Of a stretch of DNA of 64,000 nucleotides, positions 25,639-35,198 are shown piece by piece. Source of the stretch: Dyella terrae (GTDB lineage Bacteria > Pseudomonadota > Gammaproteobacteria > Xanthomonadales > Rhodanobacteraceae); assembly GCF_022394535.1 (NCBI RefSeq), contig NZ_CP089414.1, positions 5,291,566 to 5,355,565 on the forward strand. The letters run 5' to 3'. The position numbers and the translations under genes were made by a program. Under the pieces are notes generated by a model. It worked only from the letters and a program-made list of their open reading frames with translations, was not told the DNA's origin and did not search any database. The stretch's first letter is position 1; each line of letters starts with the position of its first letter.

Positions 25639-26238
25639 TTAGCGGCGCGAGGGCGGCGGGCGGACGATCACTCGGGTGGGGTAATAACCACCCCAGGCAC
25701 CCCAGCCACCCCACGGGCCCCACGGTCCCCAGCCTGGACCCCAATACGGGCCCCAGTATGGGTCGTACCAACCGGGTCCGTAATTCACGGCGACGCGCTT
25801 GGGCCACAGATACACGACGTTGGCTTCCACGCGCGGATAGGCGTAGTTGTAATCGCCGATCTTCTCCGACACGTTGCCCTGGATGACACCAACAACCGTG
25901 ATGTCGCGACCACGGGTGAATACTTCCGGGTCGTAGAAGCCAGCGCGGCAGGCGACGAAGCGGCCCTGCGTTTCGCTGTCGCTGCTCCCTTCTTTGGGAC
26001 GGGCCTGGTCATCCAGCGGACGCTGGAGCACGTAGAAGCAGGTTTCCTGCGGGCCCGGCTCAGTCTTGATGATCTGGCCGCCCCAGCGGATTTGGGCGCC
26101 GCTTGCTCCGTTGCTTTCTTGCTGTGCGGAAACGGACGTGACCTGGGTGTACGTGCCCTGCAGCGGTTGCGGCACCGTTGCGCAGGCCGCCAGCGTGGCC
26201 ACTGCGGTCGCGAGAATCAACGGCTTGTACATGGACAT
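25639..26238 (-). CDS. Slp family outer membrane lipoprotein with aromatic, Gly/Pro-rich tail
   Basis: 199 residues from the ATG at 26238, with GGAGAAAAG upstream. The lipobox LAAC places the lipidated Cys at 19. Residues 25-150 match Slp: GAQIRWGGQIIKTEP, FYVLQRPLD, GRFVACRAGFYDPEVFTRGRDITVVGVIQG, EKIGDYNYAYPRVEA. E. coli Slp is an outer membrane lipoprotein induced by starvation and stationary phase. The last 48 residues form an unusual tail of Trp, Tyr, Gly and Pro (repeats such as YWGPYWGPGWGPWGPWGG) ending in basic PPPSRR. Monocistronic, with the TgpA gene ending 50 bases upstream on the same strand. Confidence 0.88.
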   Translation of the reverse strand: MSMYKPLILATAVATLAACATVPQPLQGTYTQVTSVSAQQESNGASGAQIRWGGQIIKTEPGPQETCFYVLQRPLDDQARPKEGSSDSETQGRFVACRAGFYDPEVFTRGRDITVVGVIQGNVSEKIGDYNYAYPRVEANVVYLWPKRVAVNYGPGWYDPYWGPYWGPGWGPWGPWGGWGAWGGYYPTRVIVRPPPSRR

Positions 26239-26288
26239 GACGCTTTTCTCCATCGTTTTGGTGGATGTGATGCATCCACGGTTCACTG

Positions 26289-28262
26289 TCATTTGAACAC
26301 GCGACGCGGCCGAAAGTCCCGCGTGGCCAGTCGAAAGTTTTTTAGCAGGTCAGCGGGCGGTTCATCGTGTGCATAGCGCAGTTCTAGATATGTCCTCATC
26401 AATTGCTCGAGCTCGGCGCGCTGGTTGGGGAGGGCCCGCGCGGCGCGGCTGAGGTAATGCTGCGGTCCTTCGCTGCGTCGGCGGGCTACGCCTGCCGCAG
26501 CCAGCCGCTTCTCCAGCAACTGCATCGCCGCGCGCGCCTGATCCGTGTCGGGGCGCTTCCACAGCGCCCACCACAGGCCAAGCATCGCAAGCAGCGAGCC
26601 ACCGATAGCGAGCACTAACCCCAACATGCCCACGCTGGGGTCGCGCACTCCGAACGGCGTCAGCAGCCCGTGTTGCCGAAGCGAGTTGAAACCGATAACG
26701 CCTTGGTTCCACCACTGGTTGACGATATCCCACCGATTGCGCCATCCCAGCCACCAATGATTGGGCGACCAGTCAGCTGTCGCGGCATTGGCTGCCGCGG
26801 AGCCTTGACTGATGCGCGTGGGGCGCACGGCAGCGGTGGGATCCAGCCGGACCCAGCCGCGCTGGGGTAGCCAGACTTCGCTCCATGCATGGGCGTCGGC
26901 CTGGCGTACGAGCAGATAGTTGCCTATGGTGTTCCAGTACCCGCCCTGGTAGCCGGTCACCACTCGCGCTGGAATGCCTGCGGCACGCATGAGCACGGTG
27001 AAAGACGATGCATAGTGCTCGCAAAACCCTTCATGCGTGCCGAACAGGAAGTCATCGACGGCGTTAGTGCCTAACGGGGCTGGGGCCAGCGTGTAGCTGA
27101 AGCCGCCGTCGTGGAACAGGCCCATGGCGGCCTGGATGATGGCCGTGTCGTTGCTGCCGTACTGCGCTCGCCAGCGTGCGCCGAGCGCGTGGGCGCGCGG
27201 ATCGAACCCTGCCGGCAATTGCAGGGCGTTGCTTCGATCGAGATCGCTTAGCTGCGTTTGCAGGTGATAGCCGGGGGCCGAGCCGAGCCGATAGGTGATG
27301 GGGTCATTCACCGGCTGATCGGAGCGCAGTTCCCGGTCCGGTCCGAGCTTTGCGTTGGCTGTCGCCTCGACAGGGATGTCCAGCGCAGGCAATACACGCT
27401 GACCCGTCGCTTCGAGACTAATCGTGTAGTGGATGACCGGGCCGTGTTGCTCGGCGGCGGCTGTACCTGTGCGTGGCAAAGAGCGCCAGGTGCGGCCGTC
27501 GTAGTTTCCCAACACGTAGGCGCGGAAGTAACGCTGCTCGTTGGGCGGCGGCGTGCCTTCGAAAGTCACGCGCATGGCTGGGCTGTCATCCAGCAACACC
27601 TCCCCTAAATTGCCAGGTGACATATCTGGACTCAGGCCTGGTCGTGACTGCGCGGCATTGGGGGCGCCCCACAGCGGGGAGCTCAGGCGCGGCAAGAAGA
27701 GGAATGCGACCAGCGCTAGCGGCAAGGACGCGCCCAGAAGGCCCAGCGCGGGCAGCAAATCGCGTGGCAGCGTGGTGGATTTGAGGTGAGCAGGCTCAAG
27801 TGCACGCAGCGTAGCGATGGCAGGCAAGAGGCCGAGCGCTACCAGCAAAGTCGCCACCAGACTCTGGTCGAACAACAGAGCAGACATCAGGGCGAAGCAA
27901 GCGAATGCGGTACCGACGCGGGCGTCTCTTGCTGTTTCCGTTTCCAGCAGCTTCAGCACCATGAGGCCAGCGACCAGCGCGGCCCCGGGTTCACGCCCGA
28001 ACAAAGTGTCGTAGTGAAACACCACGGCGCCCACCAGTAGCGCGACCAGTGGAAGCTTGAGATAGGACGGCGCGTGACCCACCCGCTGGTGACGTTGCCG
28101 CCAACGCAGCCATAGCGTGGCCGCCAGGGGCAGCGTCAGCCACCAGGGAATGTGCGGCGCATGCACGCCGAGCACCACGGCGATGGTGATGCAGAGCAGG
28201 TCGAAAGGGCGCTGCTCAAGCGACGGCTGGGGTTTGCGCCGAAACAACGGCCAGCGAATCAC
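26289..28262 (-). CDS. DUF3488 and transglutaminase domain protein (TgpA-like)
   Basis: 657 residues from a GTG at 28262, whose GTGA overlaps the stop of the DUF58 gene. Six membrane helices occupy the first 210 residues or so (DUF3488). The periplasmic transglutaminase core has GFCEHYASSFTVLMRAAGIPARVVTGY (catalytic Cys near 414), DAHAWSEVWL (His near 457) and RLDPTAAV (Asp near 474). One more helix and a DUF4129 tail follow. The Pseudomonas aeruginosa homologue TgpA is an essential inner-membrane protein with periplasmic transglutaminase fold; its substrate is unknown. It is the last gene of the MoxR-DUF58-TgpA operon. Confidence 0.92.
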   Translation of the reverse strand: MIRWPLFRRKPQPSLEQRPFDLLCITIAVVLGVHAPHIPWWLTLPLAATLWLRWRQRHQRVGHAPSYLKLPLVALLVGAVVFHYDTLFGREPGAALVAGLMVLKLLETETARDARVGTAFACFALMSALLFDQSLVATLLVALGLLPAIATLRALEPAHLKSTTLPRDLLPALGLLGASLPLALVAFLFLPRLSSPLWGAPNAAQSRPGLSPDMSPGNLGEVLLDDSPAMRVTFEGTPPPNEQRYFRAYVLGNYDGRTWRSLPRTGTAAAEQHGPVIHYTISLEATGQRVLPALDIPVEATANAKLGPDRELRSDQPVNDPITYRLGSAPGYHLQTQLSDLDRSNALQLPAGFDPRAHALGARWRAQYGSNDTAIIQAAMGLFHDGGFSYTLAPAPLGTNAVDDFLFGTHEGFCEHYASSFTVLMRAAGIPARVVTGYQGGYWNTIGNYLLVRQADAHAWSEVWLPQRGWVRLDPTAAVRPTRISQGSAAANAATADWSPNHWWLGWRNRWDIVNQWWNQGVIGFNSLRQHGLLTPFGVRDPSVGMLGLVLAIGGSLLAMLGLWWALWKRPDTDQARAAMQLLEKRLAAAGVARRRSEGPQHYLSRAARALPNQRAELEQLMRTYLELRYAHDEPPADLLKNFRLATRDFRPRRVFK

Positions 28263-29214
28263 GGTAGGCGCGCCAGCGCATTCATGCAATGCGCATAGTG
28301 ACTACGGCCGTGGCCGAGGCTGATGTCTTCGCTGGGCAGCCACAGGCTGGTTGGGCGACCAACCGCCTCGGCTTCGCCTAGCCAGCGCGCCAGCCGTTCG
28401 ATGCGCATCTCGGGAACCAACTGCGAGAGTTGCCGCCAGTCGAGCAGCCATTCCTCTTGGGCTTCGGGTTGTTCGAAGTCCTTCACAAGCAGGCTCTCGT
28501 GGCGTGCGCTGTGTTTCCAGGCGATGTGACGCTGGGGGTCGCCTACGCGGTACGCGCGCAAGGCAGCGATGTCCTCGCCATGGTGCAGCCGTTGCTGCTT
28601 GCCGCCCTGGGCGGGCATGGCAGGGGGTGGTCCGCCCGTCTCGGGGTGCGGCCACACCAGGACGGATTGGTCTGGGTGGATCCAGCTCCACGCATGGAAA
28701 AGGCCCAGCGGCCAGTTGCTCCAGAGCTTGATGCGCGGCAATGGCTGCCAGCCACGATGTTCGGTAGGCAGGTTCATCGAGACGACAACCTCACCCTGCG
28801 CGGCCACGGCAAAGGCTTCGATTTGACCATCCATTTCGACATGGATGGACGCGTGTGCGTGATCTCCGCCAACGAAGACCAGTTGCAGCACCATGGGCTC
28901 GCCGGCAATCGCGTGTCCGTGCCGCACGTTGGTCAAGCGCAATCCGTTGAGGCTGCGGAACGCGACCAACATGCTCGCTGATGCGGCGGCGCCGAGCATG
29001 CAGGTCAGCATCAAGGCGGCATTGTTGGAGTAATTGAGCGCACCCGTCAGCATGACCATCAGCAGCACGGTGAATGCGCCGCCGAAGGCCGTGGGTACGA
29101 TGTAGATGCGGCGCTGGTGCAACAGGATCGGAAGACTTTCCGGGCGCCGGTAGCGTGTGAGCGCCGGCAGGCGCCGTTCCGCCCAGTGCCGGAAGCGGCG
29201 AAGCGCTTCTTGCA

Positions 29215-29215
<1 letters not shown>
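28259..29215 (-). CDS. DUF58 domain-containing membrane protein
   Basis: 318 residues from the ATG at 29215, overlapping the MoxR stop. Two membrane helices lie near 33-75 (VPTAFGGAFTVLLMVMLTGALNY, ALMLTCMLGAAASASMLVAF); the DUF58 core motif RAYRVGDPQRHIAWKHSARHESLLVKDFE is at about 230-258. DUF58 proteins are VWA-related partners of MoxR ATPases in many bacteria. Overlaps at both ends show tight coupling with MoxR and TgpA. Function as a complex at the inner membrane is inferred. Confidence 0.92.
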
Positions 29216-30162
<947 letters not shown>

Positions 30163-30197
30163 GTGGCATCGGCGAGGGGCGGGGCAAGGCGGGGCGC

Positions 30198-31790
30198 ATG
30201 CGTGACCCACGCAGTGTAGCCGCGGGTCTTTGGCGCTGGCGAGCCATCTTCGTGATCGTCTTCGCGCTACTTGGCGTCGCCAAGCTGATGCTTGCCGCCA
30301 GCCTGTCGCCATTTGGTGACGAAGCATTCTATTGGCAGGAAAGCCGCCATCTCGCTTGGGGCTACAGCGACCTGCCGCCCCTGACAGCGCTGCTGATCCG
30401 GCTGGGCGAAAGCGTGGCGGGTCACAGCGTGCTCGGTATGCGCTGGCCTTTTCTTTTGGTCGGCAGCGCTTTGCCATGGCTGGTCCGCAGTTTTGCCCGC
30501 GACGCGTTCGACGAGCGCACGGGTTGGCAGGCAGCGCTGCTTTGCCTTGCCCTGCCGCTGGGAGGCAGCTTGGGCGTGTTGGCCTTGCCCGACGTGCCAC
30601 TCACCGTAGCGATCATGGGCGCGCTGGTGGCGCTGATGCGGGCGCTGGATCGCGAGCGTGTCGTCGACTGGCTGTTGCTTGGCCTGGCGTTGGCTGTGTG
30701 CTGGCTGACCCACTATCGCGCCGCGATGGTCATGCTTGCAGGGCTGTTGTTTTGCCTGTTGGCCAAGCGGGGACGCAAGCAATGGCGTCGTCCTGGTCTG
30801 TGGCTGGCCTTGGGCGTGGCGGCACTGGGCTTGATCCCGCTGGTGGTTTCCAACTGGCAGCAACATGGTGCAGGCGTCCTGTTCCAGGTAGTAGACCGCA
30901 ATCCGTGGCGTTTTCACGCCGATGCGCTGGTGCAGCCGTTGGAGCAGGCCGCGGCGTGCACGCCCTTGCTGTATGTGCTGTTGCTCTGGGCAGCGTGGCG
31001 CAGTTGGTGCCGCCGCGAGCAGGGGCAGCCGTGGGATCTGATCGCCATCGTCTCCGGCAGTTTCATTGTTGGCTACTTCGTCCTTGGTTTGTTCGCGGAC
31101 GATCTGCGGTTTCGCGCGCACTGGCCTTTGCCAGGATATCTACCGCTGCTGGCAGCACTTCCAGTGTTGGTGCGAGAGCGAAAGCCTTGGCGCCATCGCT
31201 GGTTAGTGGCTGCTTTCGTGCTCGCCGTGGCAGGCCAAGGGCTTGGCCTCGCGTACCTGGGGCTGGCTGCCAGTGACGGCGGTGCACGTGTGCTCGCCGG
31301 TTTCAAAGCATTTCCCGCGCGCTTCGTCGGCTGGCGTGAGAGCGGCGACATGGCGCGGCGGTTGCTCATCGAGCATCCCAGCGTACTCGTGGCGGACAAT
31401 TTCATGCTCGCCGCCGAGATCGATTTTCAATTGGATGGCAGTGTGCCGGTCTATGCGCTGGACAGTCCGCTCAACGTCAAACACGGCCGTGCGCCGCAAC
31501 TGGTCATCTGGCAGCGTGACGAGGCTGCGCTGCGTGAACAGCATGCCGGCGAGCCGATGTTGCTCGTCGTGGACGAAAAAGCGTTGCGCGTGCATGAACG
31601 CAGGAACTGGCTTGGCTCGCTATGCAGTCGCATTGACGCCGTCACGCCATCGGCACGGCTGGACCTGTTCGACGGCCGTCGGCGCATTGCGTTCTATGCA
31701 GGGCAAGTGCCCAAGGTCGCGCCGTTTACGGACGGGAGCGATGATTGCCTGGTCTGGCGCCGCGCTGCGGAAGCGGAAGCTGCGCGTTGA
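30198..31790 (+). CDS. Glycosyltransferase family 39 (ArnT/PMT-like) membrane protein
   Basis: 530 residues with about ten to eleven membrane helices. The first periplasmic loop has FGDEAFYWQESRHLAWGYSDLPPLTALLIRLGE, the acidic D-E motif of GT39 followed by the typical D-x-P-P-L segment. Such enzymes move a sugar from an undecaprenyl- or dolichyl-phosphate carrier to lipid A, protein or glycolipid on the periplasmic side. Acceptor and sugar cannot be read from the sequence. The C-terminal 150 residues or so are soluble (FNVKHGRAPQLVIW-like region and DEKALRVHERRNW). It is divergent from the MoxR operon and convergent with maf, six bases away. Confidence 0.85.
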   Translation: MRDPRSVAAGLWRWRAIFVIVFALLGVAKLMLAASLSPFGDEAFYWQESRHLAWGYSDLPPLTALLIRLGESVAGHSVLGMRWPFLLVGSALPWLVRSFARDAFDERTGWQAALLCLALPLGGSLGVLALPDVPLTVAIMGALVALMRALDRERVVDWLLLGLALAVCWLTHYRAAMVMLAGLLFCLLAKRGRKQWRRPGLWLALGVAALGLIPLVVSNWQQHGAGVLFQVVDRNPWRFHADALVQPLEQAAACTPLLYVLLLWAAWRSWCRREQGQPWDLIAIVSGSFIVGYFVLGLFADDLRFRAHWPLPGYLPLLAALPVLVRERKPWRHRWLVAAFVLAVAGQGLGLAYLGLAASDGGARVLAGFKAFPARFVGWRESGDMARRLLIEHPSVLVADNFMLAAEIDFQLDGSVPVYALDSPLNVKHGRAPQLVIWQRDEAALREQHAGEPMLLVVDEKALRVHERRNWLGSLCSRIDAVTPSARLDLFDGRRRIAFYAGQVPKVAPFTDGSDDCLVWRRAAEAEAAR

Positions 31791-31796
31791 GGTGGA

Positions 31797-32381
31797 TCAG
31801 GGCAGGGCGATGCCTGCTTCGCGCAACATCCGGGTGAGTGCGATCAGCGGTAGGCCGATCAGCGCAGAAGGATCCTCGTTGTTGATCCGCTCGAACAGAG
31901 CGATGCCCAAACCTTCGCACTTGAAGCTGCCGGCGCAATCCAGTGGCTGTTCCTTTTCGATGTAGCGGTCGATCTCCTCTGTGCTCAGGCTGCGGAACAT
32001 GACCACGGTATGGTCGACGTGCACGCGATCCTGCCCGGTGCGGGTGTCATGCAAGCACAGCGCCGTATGGAAGTGCACTTCGCGACCGGAGCTTGCAGTC
32101 AACTGCGCATGGGCACGCTCCCGCGTTCCAGGCTTGTCGAGCACTGTGCCGGCCAGTTCGGCGACTTGATCAGAGCCGATAACTAGGGCGTCATCCAGGC
32201 CCTCGGCCGCTGCGCGGGCCTTTGCAATGGCCAGACGCAGGGCGCGATCGCTTGGTGTTTCGTGGGGAAGCGGGGTTTCGTCGGTGCCCGGCGCCCGCTG
32301 TTCGAAGTCGCCGTAGACACGGCGAAGCAGCTCGGCTCGGTAGCGCGAGGTAGAGCCCAGGACCAGGATAGGGAGGCTCAT
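31797..32381 (-). CDS. Maf family nucleoside triphosphate pyrophosphatase (YceF-like)
   Basis: 194 residues. LVLGSTSRYRAELLRR at 7-22 is the Maf substrate loop, VIGSDQVAELAG includes the catalytic Asp71, and DCAGSFKCEGLGIALFERINNEDPSALIGLPL is typical of the YceF subgroup, described as hydrolysing m7GTP. House-cleaning of modified nucleotides is the likely role. The YceF gene neighbours yceD-rpmF in E. coli, as here. The start overlaps the stop of the upstream membrane protein gene by four bases. Confidence 0.93.
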   Translation of the reverse strand: MSLPILVLGSTSRYRAELLRRVYGDFEQRAPGTDETPLPHETPSDRALRLAIAKARAAAEGLDDALVIGSDQVAELAGTVLDKPGTRERAHAQLTASSGREVHFHTALCLHDTRTGQDRVHVDHTVVMFRSLSTEEIDRYIEKEQPLDCAGSFKCEGLGIALFERINNEDPSALIGLPLIALTRMLREAGIALP

Positions 32382-32833
32382 GCGTCGTGTTCCCGTCGCA
32401 GGTGCTCGCGCATGGCGCTGTCCAGATCGTGCTGGGCGCGGTCCAAGGCTGCCAGCAACGGGCGGAGGCGGTCCCGTGTATCATTCATGGACGAGACCGC
32501 CTCATCCAGTTCCTTTTGGGCTGCCCGTGGCGCCTTGTCGCGGATCCATATGCGCTGCAGCAACAGAGAGCGCAGGCCTGCATCGATCGCGTGCCGGGCC
32601 TCCTGCTCGCTGCTGGCGGGGAGGTCCGGATTGAGTGACATCACCGCATAAGCCTGCTGGAGCCCGGCTCGGCAGGTCTTGAGGTCGCCCTCCAGCTTGT
32701 CGGCCAGTTCCAGTAGTTGGTGCAGGCTGGTGGCCCGGCGATCGACGCGTCGCCGGTAGGCGACAGTTGCGCCGACCAGGGCCGCCGCAAGGACTGCCAA
32801 GGCGGTAAGGCCAAGGATCAGGTAGGCATTCAC
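32378..32833 (-). CDS. Hypothetical membrane protein with coiled-coil domain
   Basis: About 151 residues from a GTG at 32833; a TTG at 32863 would add ten residues. One N-terminal membrane helix (AYLILGLTALAVLAAALVGATVAYRRR) is followed by a long charged helical region (LHQLLELADKLEGDLKTC, KELDEAVSSMNDTRDRLRPLLAALDRAQHDLDSAM) likely to be a coiled coil in the cytoplasm. I recognise no family. The four-base overlap with maf suggests co-expression. Start codon uncertain; no Shine-Dalgarno seen at either candidate. Confidence 0.6.
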   Translation of the reverse strand: MNAYLILGLTALAVLAAALVGATVAYRRRVDRRATSLHQLLELADKLEGDLKTCRAGLQQAYAVMSLNPDLPASSEQEARHAIDAGLRSLLLQRIWIRDKAPRAAQKELDEAVSSMNDTRDRLRPLLAALDRAQHDLDSAMREHLRREHDA

Positions 32834-32929
32834 GGAGGGCGGGCTCGCAAAAAGAATGGCCAAAGTCTGCCGTACCGAGGTCGTTCAGGCAAAATGGCGG
32901 CCCAGGGTGGTCGCAGCGTTGCTAACCCG

Positions 32930-32958
32930 TTGACTTCAACACGTTGTAATCCTATGAT
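32930..32958 (+). promoter_or_regulatory. Sigma-70 promoter of yceD-rpmF
   Basis: TTGACT at 32930-32935, a 17-base spacer and TATGAT at 32953-32958, a near-consensus promoter. The predicted start of transcription (about 32965) falls at or beyond the first ATG of yceD (32962), which points to use of the ATG at 32968 on a nearly leaderless mRNA. Confidence 0.7.
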
Positions 32959-32967
32959 TTCATGTCT

Positions 32968-33486
32968 ATGTCCGTGACACTGCCAGAGTCCGTGGACGCT
33001 TGGCGCATGGTCTCGGCGCGGCGTTCGTTCCAAGGGGAATTGCCCGTGGCCGCTATGAAGCGGCTGGGCGGTGCCCTGGCCGTTATGGAAGGGATGGCGC
33101 AATACGAGCTGGATTTTGGTCGGGACGAGTTTGGTACGGCGTACCTCGATGTCCGTGTCCAGGTTCCGCTCACGCTGACTTGCCAGCGCTCCTTGGAGCC
33201 GTTTGTACTGCCTGTGACGGTCAATAGCCGACTCGGGTTGATCCGCTCCGAGCGCGAAGAAGCGGCCCTGCCGCCGGATGTCGAGCCGTTGCTGGTCGCT
33301 GACGACGCCAAGCTGGGTTTGCTGGACGTCATCGAAGACGAATTGTTGTTGGCTTTGCCGCTGATACCGATTAATCCGGACAGCACGCTGCCTGAAGAAG
33401 TAGTAGGTCCCGAGCCGGAGGAATCCTCCAGTGAGGGGCGTCCCGATAACCCGTTCGCGGTTTTGCGCGAACTCAAGAAACATTGA
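32968..33486 (+). CDS. yceD: YceD family protein (DUF177)
   Basis: 172 residues from the ATG at 32968; an ATG at 32962 adds two residues. The region FQGELPVAAMKRLGGAL and the central LDFGRDEFGTAYLDVRVQVPLTLTCQRSLEPF are typical of YceD, with the single Cys of the family retained; an acidic C-terminal stretch (EPEESSSEGRPDNPFAVLRELKK) includes the conserved NPFAVL. YceD (in E. coli linked with 23S rRNA accumulation) is encoded upstream of L32 across bacteria. I choose the second ATG because the promoter leaves no room for a leader before the first and the second matches the family N-terminus. Confidence 0.9.
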   Translation: MSVTLPESVDAWRMVSARRSFQGELPVAAMKRLGGALAVMEGMAQYELDFGRDEFGTAYLDVRVQVPLTLTCQRSLEPFVLPVTVNSRLGLIRSEREEAALPPDVEPLLVADDAKLGLLDVIEDELLLALPLIPINPDSTLPEEVVGPEPEESSSEGRPDNPFAVLRELKKH

Positions 33487-33504
33487 TTTAGCTGGAGACT
33501 CGCC

Positions 33505-33699
33505 ATGGCCGTTGCCAAGAGCCGCAAGACCCCGTCCACCCGCGGCATGCGTCGTTCGCACGATGCGCTGAAGACCGTGCAGCTGGCCACCGATCCGACC
33601 AGTGGCGAGGTGCACCTGCGCCATCACGTCACCAAGGATGGCTACTACCGCGGTAAGAAAGTCATCGACACCAATACCTCGGTGGTCGAAGAGGATTGA
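33505..33699 (+). CDS. rpmF: 50S ribosomal protein L32
   Basis: 64 residues: [21 protein letters not shown] is the L32 start and [15 protein letters not shown] the typical end. There is no CxxC pair, so it is the zinc-independent form. GGAGA precedes the ATG. It follows yceD by 18 bases; plsX, which follows rpmF in E. coli, is absent here. Confidence 0.97.
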   Translation: MAVAKSRKTPSTRGMRRSHDALKTVQLATDPTSGEVHLRHHVTKDGYYRGKKVIDTNTSVVEED

Positions 33700-33729
33700 T
33701 CGTTCCCGCAAGGGATACGGTTTCGCATG

Positions 33730-33757
33730 GCGGCGCGATTTCGCGCCGCTTTGCGTT
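33730..33757 (+). terminator. Possible terminator after rpmF
   Basis: GCGGCGCGATTTCGCGCCGC, a perfect palindrome, followed by TTTGCGTTTG. The T tract is interrupted, so termination may be partial, with some transcription reading into fabH. Confidence 0.5.
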
Positions 33758-33848
33758 TGTGCGATCACCCACGTAACGTTGGCGGTTTGGAAGCCGGTTC
33801 AGGCCTTTTATAGGGCTATTCCGTCCCAACCCGTCGCATGGAAAGTTA

Positions 33849-34823
33849 ATGGCCCAGATCTATGCCCGCATCACTGGCACCGGCAGCGCGCTGCCCGAGC
33901 GAGTGGTGACCAACGCCGATCTCGAGAAGATCGTCGAGACCAGTGACGAATGGATTCGCTCCCGTACCGGCATTCAGCGCCGTCACATTGCCGCTGATGG
34001 CCAGACCACCGGCGATCTCGCCACCGAAGCCGCGGAGCGCGCCCTTGAGGCCGCCGGCGTCAAGGCATCCGAGCTTGACCTGATCGTGCTGGGCACGACC
34101 ACGCCGGACATCATTTTCCCGTCCACCGCTTGCCTGGTTCAGCATCGCCTGGGCGCCAACGGCTGCGCGGCATTCGACGTCAATGCGGCTTGCTCGGGCT
34201 TCGTCTATGCCTTGGGCATCGCCGATAAGTTCATCCGCAGCGGCCAGTCCAAAAAGGTGCTGGTGATCGGTGCGGAAACGCTGACCCGCATGGTCGATTG
34301 GAGCGAGCGCGAGACCTGCGTGTTGTTCGGCGACGGCGCGGGCGCAGTGGTGCTGGAGGCCTCGGAAGAGCCGGGCATCTACGCCACGCTGTTGCACGCT
34401 GATGGCGGCTTCAAGCACTTGTTGTACAACCCGGTTGGCGTGTCGGCGGGTTTCACGGACGAGCCGAATCACGGCGTGCGCATCAACATGGCCGGTCGTG
34501 AAGTGTTCAAGGTTGCGGTGAAGACGCTGGACTCGCTGGTTGACGAGACGCTGCAGGCAGCTGGTATGGAGGCCTCGCAGATCGACTGGCTGATTCCGCA
34601 CCAAGCGAACCTGCGCATCATTGAGGCGACGGCGAAGCGCCTGAATATGCCGATGGAGCAGGTCATCGTGACCGTACAGGAGCATGCCAACACCTCGTCC
34701 GGTTCGGTGCCGCTGGCACTGGATTACGCCGTTCGTACGGGCAAGGTGCAGCGCGGCCAGAATCTGCTGCTGGAAGCCTTCGGTGGCGGCTTTACCTGGG
34801 CGTCGGCGCTGCTGCGTTACTGA
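33849..34823 (+). CDS. fabH: 3-oxoacyl-ACP synthase III (KAS III)
   Basis: 324 residues. Catalytic Cys115 in DVNAACSGFVYAL, His251 in PHQANLRI and Asn281 in EHANTSSGSVPLAL make the full KAS III triad. It condenses acetyl-CoA with malonyl-ACP to start fatty acid synthesis. It follows rpmF after 149 bases and is followed by a terminator and a repeat element before fabD, so it is probably not in one transcript with the rest of the fab genes. Confidence 0.97.
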   Translation: MAQIYARITGTGSALPERVVTNADLEKIVETSDEWIRSRTGIQRRHIAADGQTTGDLATEAAERALEAAGVKASELDLIVLGTTTPDIIFPSTACLVQHRLGANGCAAFDVNAACSGFVYALGIADKFIRSGQSKKVLVIGAETLTRMVDWSERETCVLFGDGAGAVVLEASEEPGIYATLLHADGGFKHLLYNPVGVSAGFTDEPNHGVRINMAGREVFKVAVKTLDSLVDETLQAAGMEASQIDWLIPHQANLRIIEATAKRLNMPMEQVIVTVQEHANTSSGSVPLALDYAVRTGKVQRGQNLLLEAFGGGFTWASALLRY

Positions 34824-34846
34824 TCTCAGAGCAACGCATGTTGAGA

Positions 34847-34875
34847 AATGCCGCCATACAAGGCGGCATTTTTTT
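34847..34875 (+). terminator. Rho-independent terminator after fabH
   Basis: AATGCCGCC, an ATACAA loop, GGCGGCATT and five further T. A strong stem and T tract 24 bases past the fabH stop. Confidence 0.9.
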
Positions 34876-34878
34876 GCT

Positions 34879-35074
34879 CGTCATTCCGGCGCACCCGAGT
34901 AAGGGGCGTGGGCCGGAATTCAGTGGTCGTGCCGCTGAGTTGTCGTGATGGCCGTGCCTTACCGTGGCTGGATGGCTTCGCTGTTGTGAAGCCCCTCCGG
35001 CCCTTGGTCCCTTTTGCGAGGCTTGCTCCCTGTTGTGGGGCTTGCCCCCTTTTGCGGGGTACGCCGGAATGACG
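34879..35074. repeat. 196-base intergenic element bounded by perfect 13-base inverted repeats
   Basis: CGTCATTCCGGCG at 34879-34891 and its exact reverse complement CGCCGGAATGACG at 35062-35074. Next to the left end is GGCCGGAATTCAGTGG, the inner arm of the common CATTCCGGC...GCCGGAAT intergenic repeat. Inside lie imperfect tandem units around GCGAGGCTTGCTCCC and GGGGCTTGCCCCC. No open frame of note. It fills most of the 375-base fabH-fabD gap; the remaining 35075-35198 holds nothing I recognise except presumably the fabD start region. It looks like a MITE or compound REP element. Confidence 0.7.
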
Positions 35075-35198
35075 ATTGAAAATGGGGTGCCCGCAAGCCT
35101 GACAGCCCGATGCGACCCCGTATCGGAGCGAATACAGCTGCGTATGGCGCGCAATGCTGGCACCATTCCGTTTTTAGTTTTCGGACATTCACTCATCC

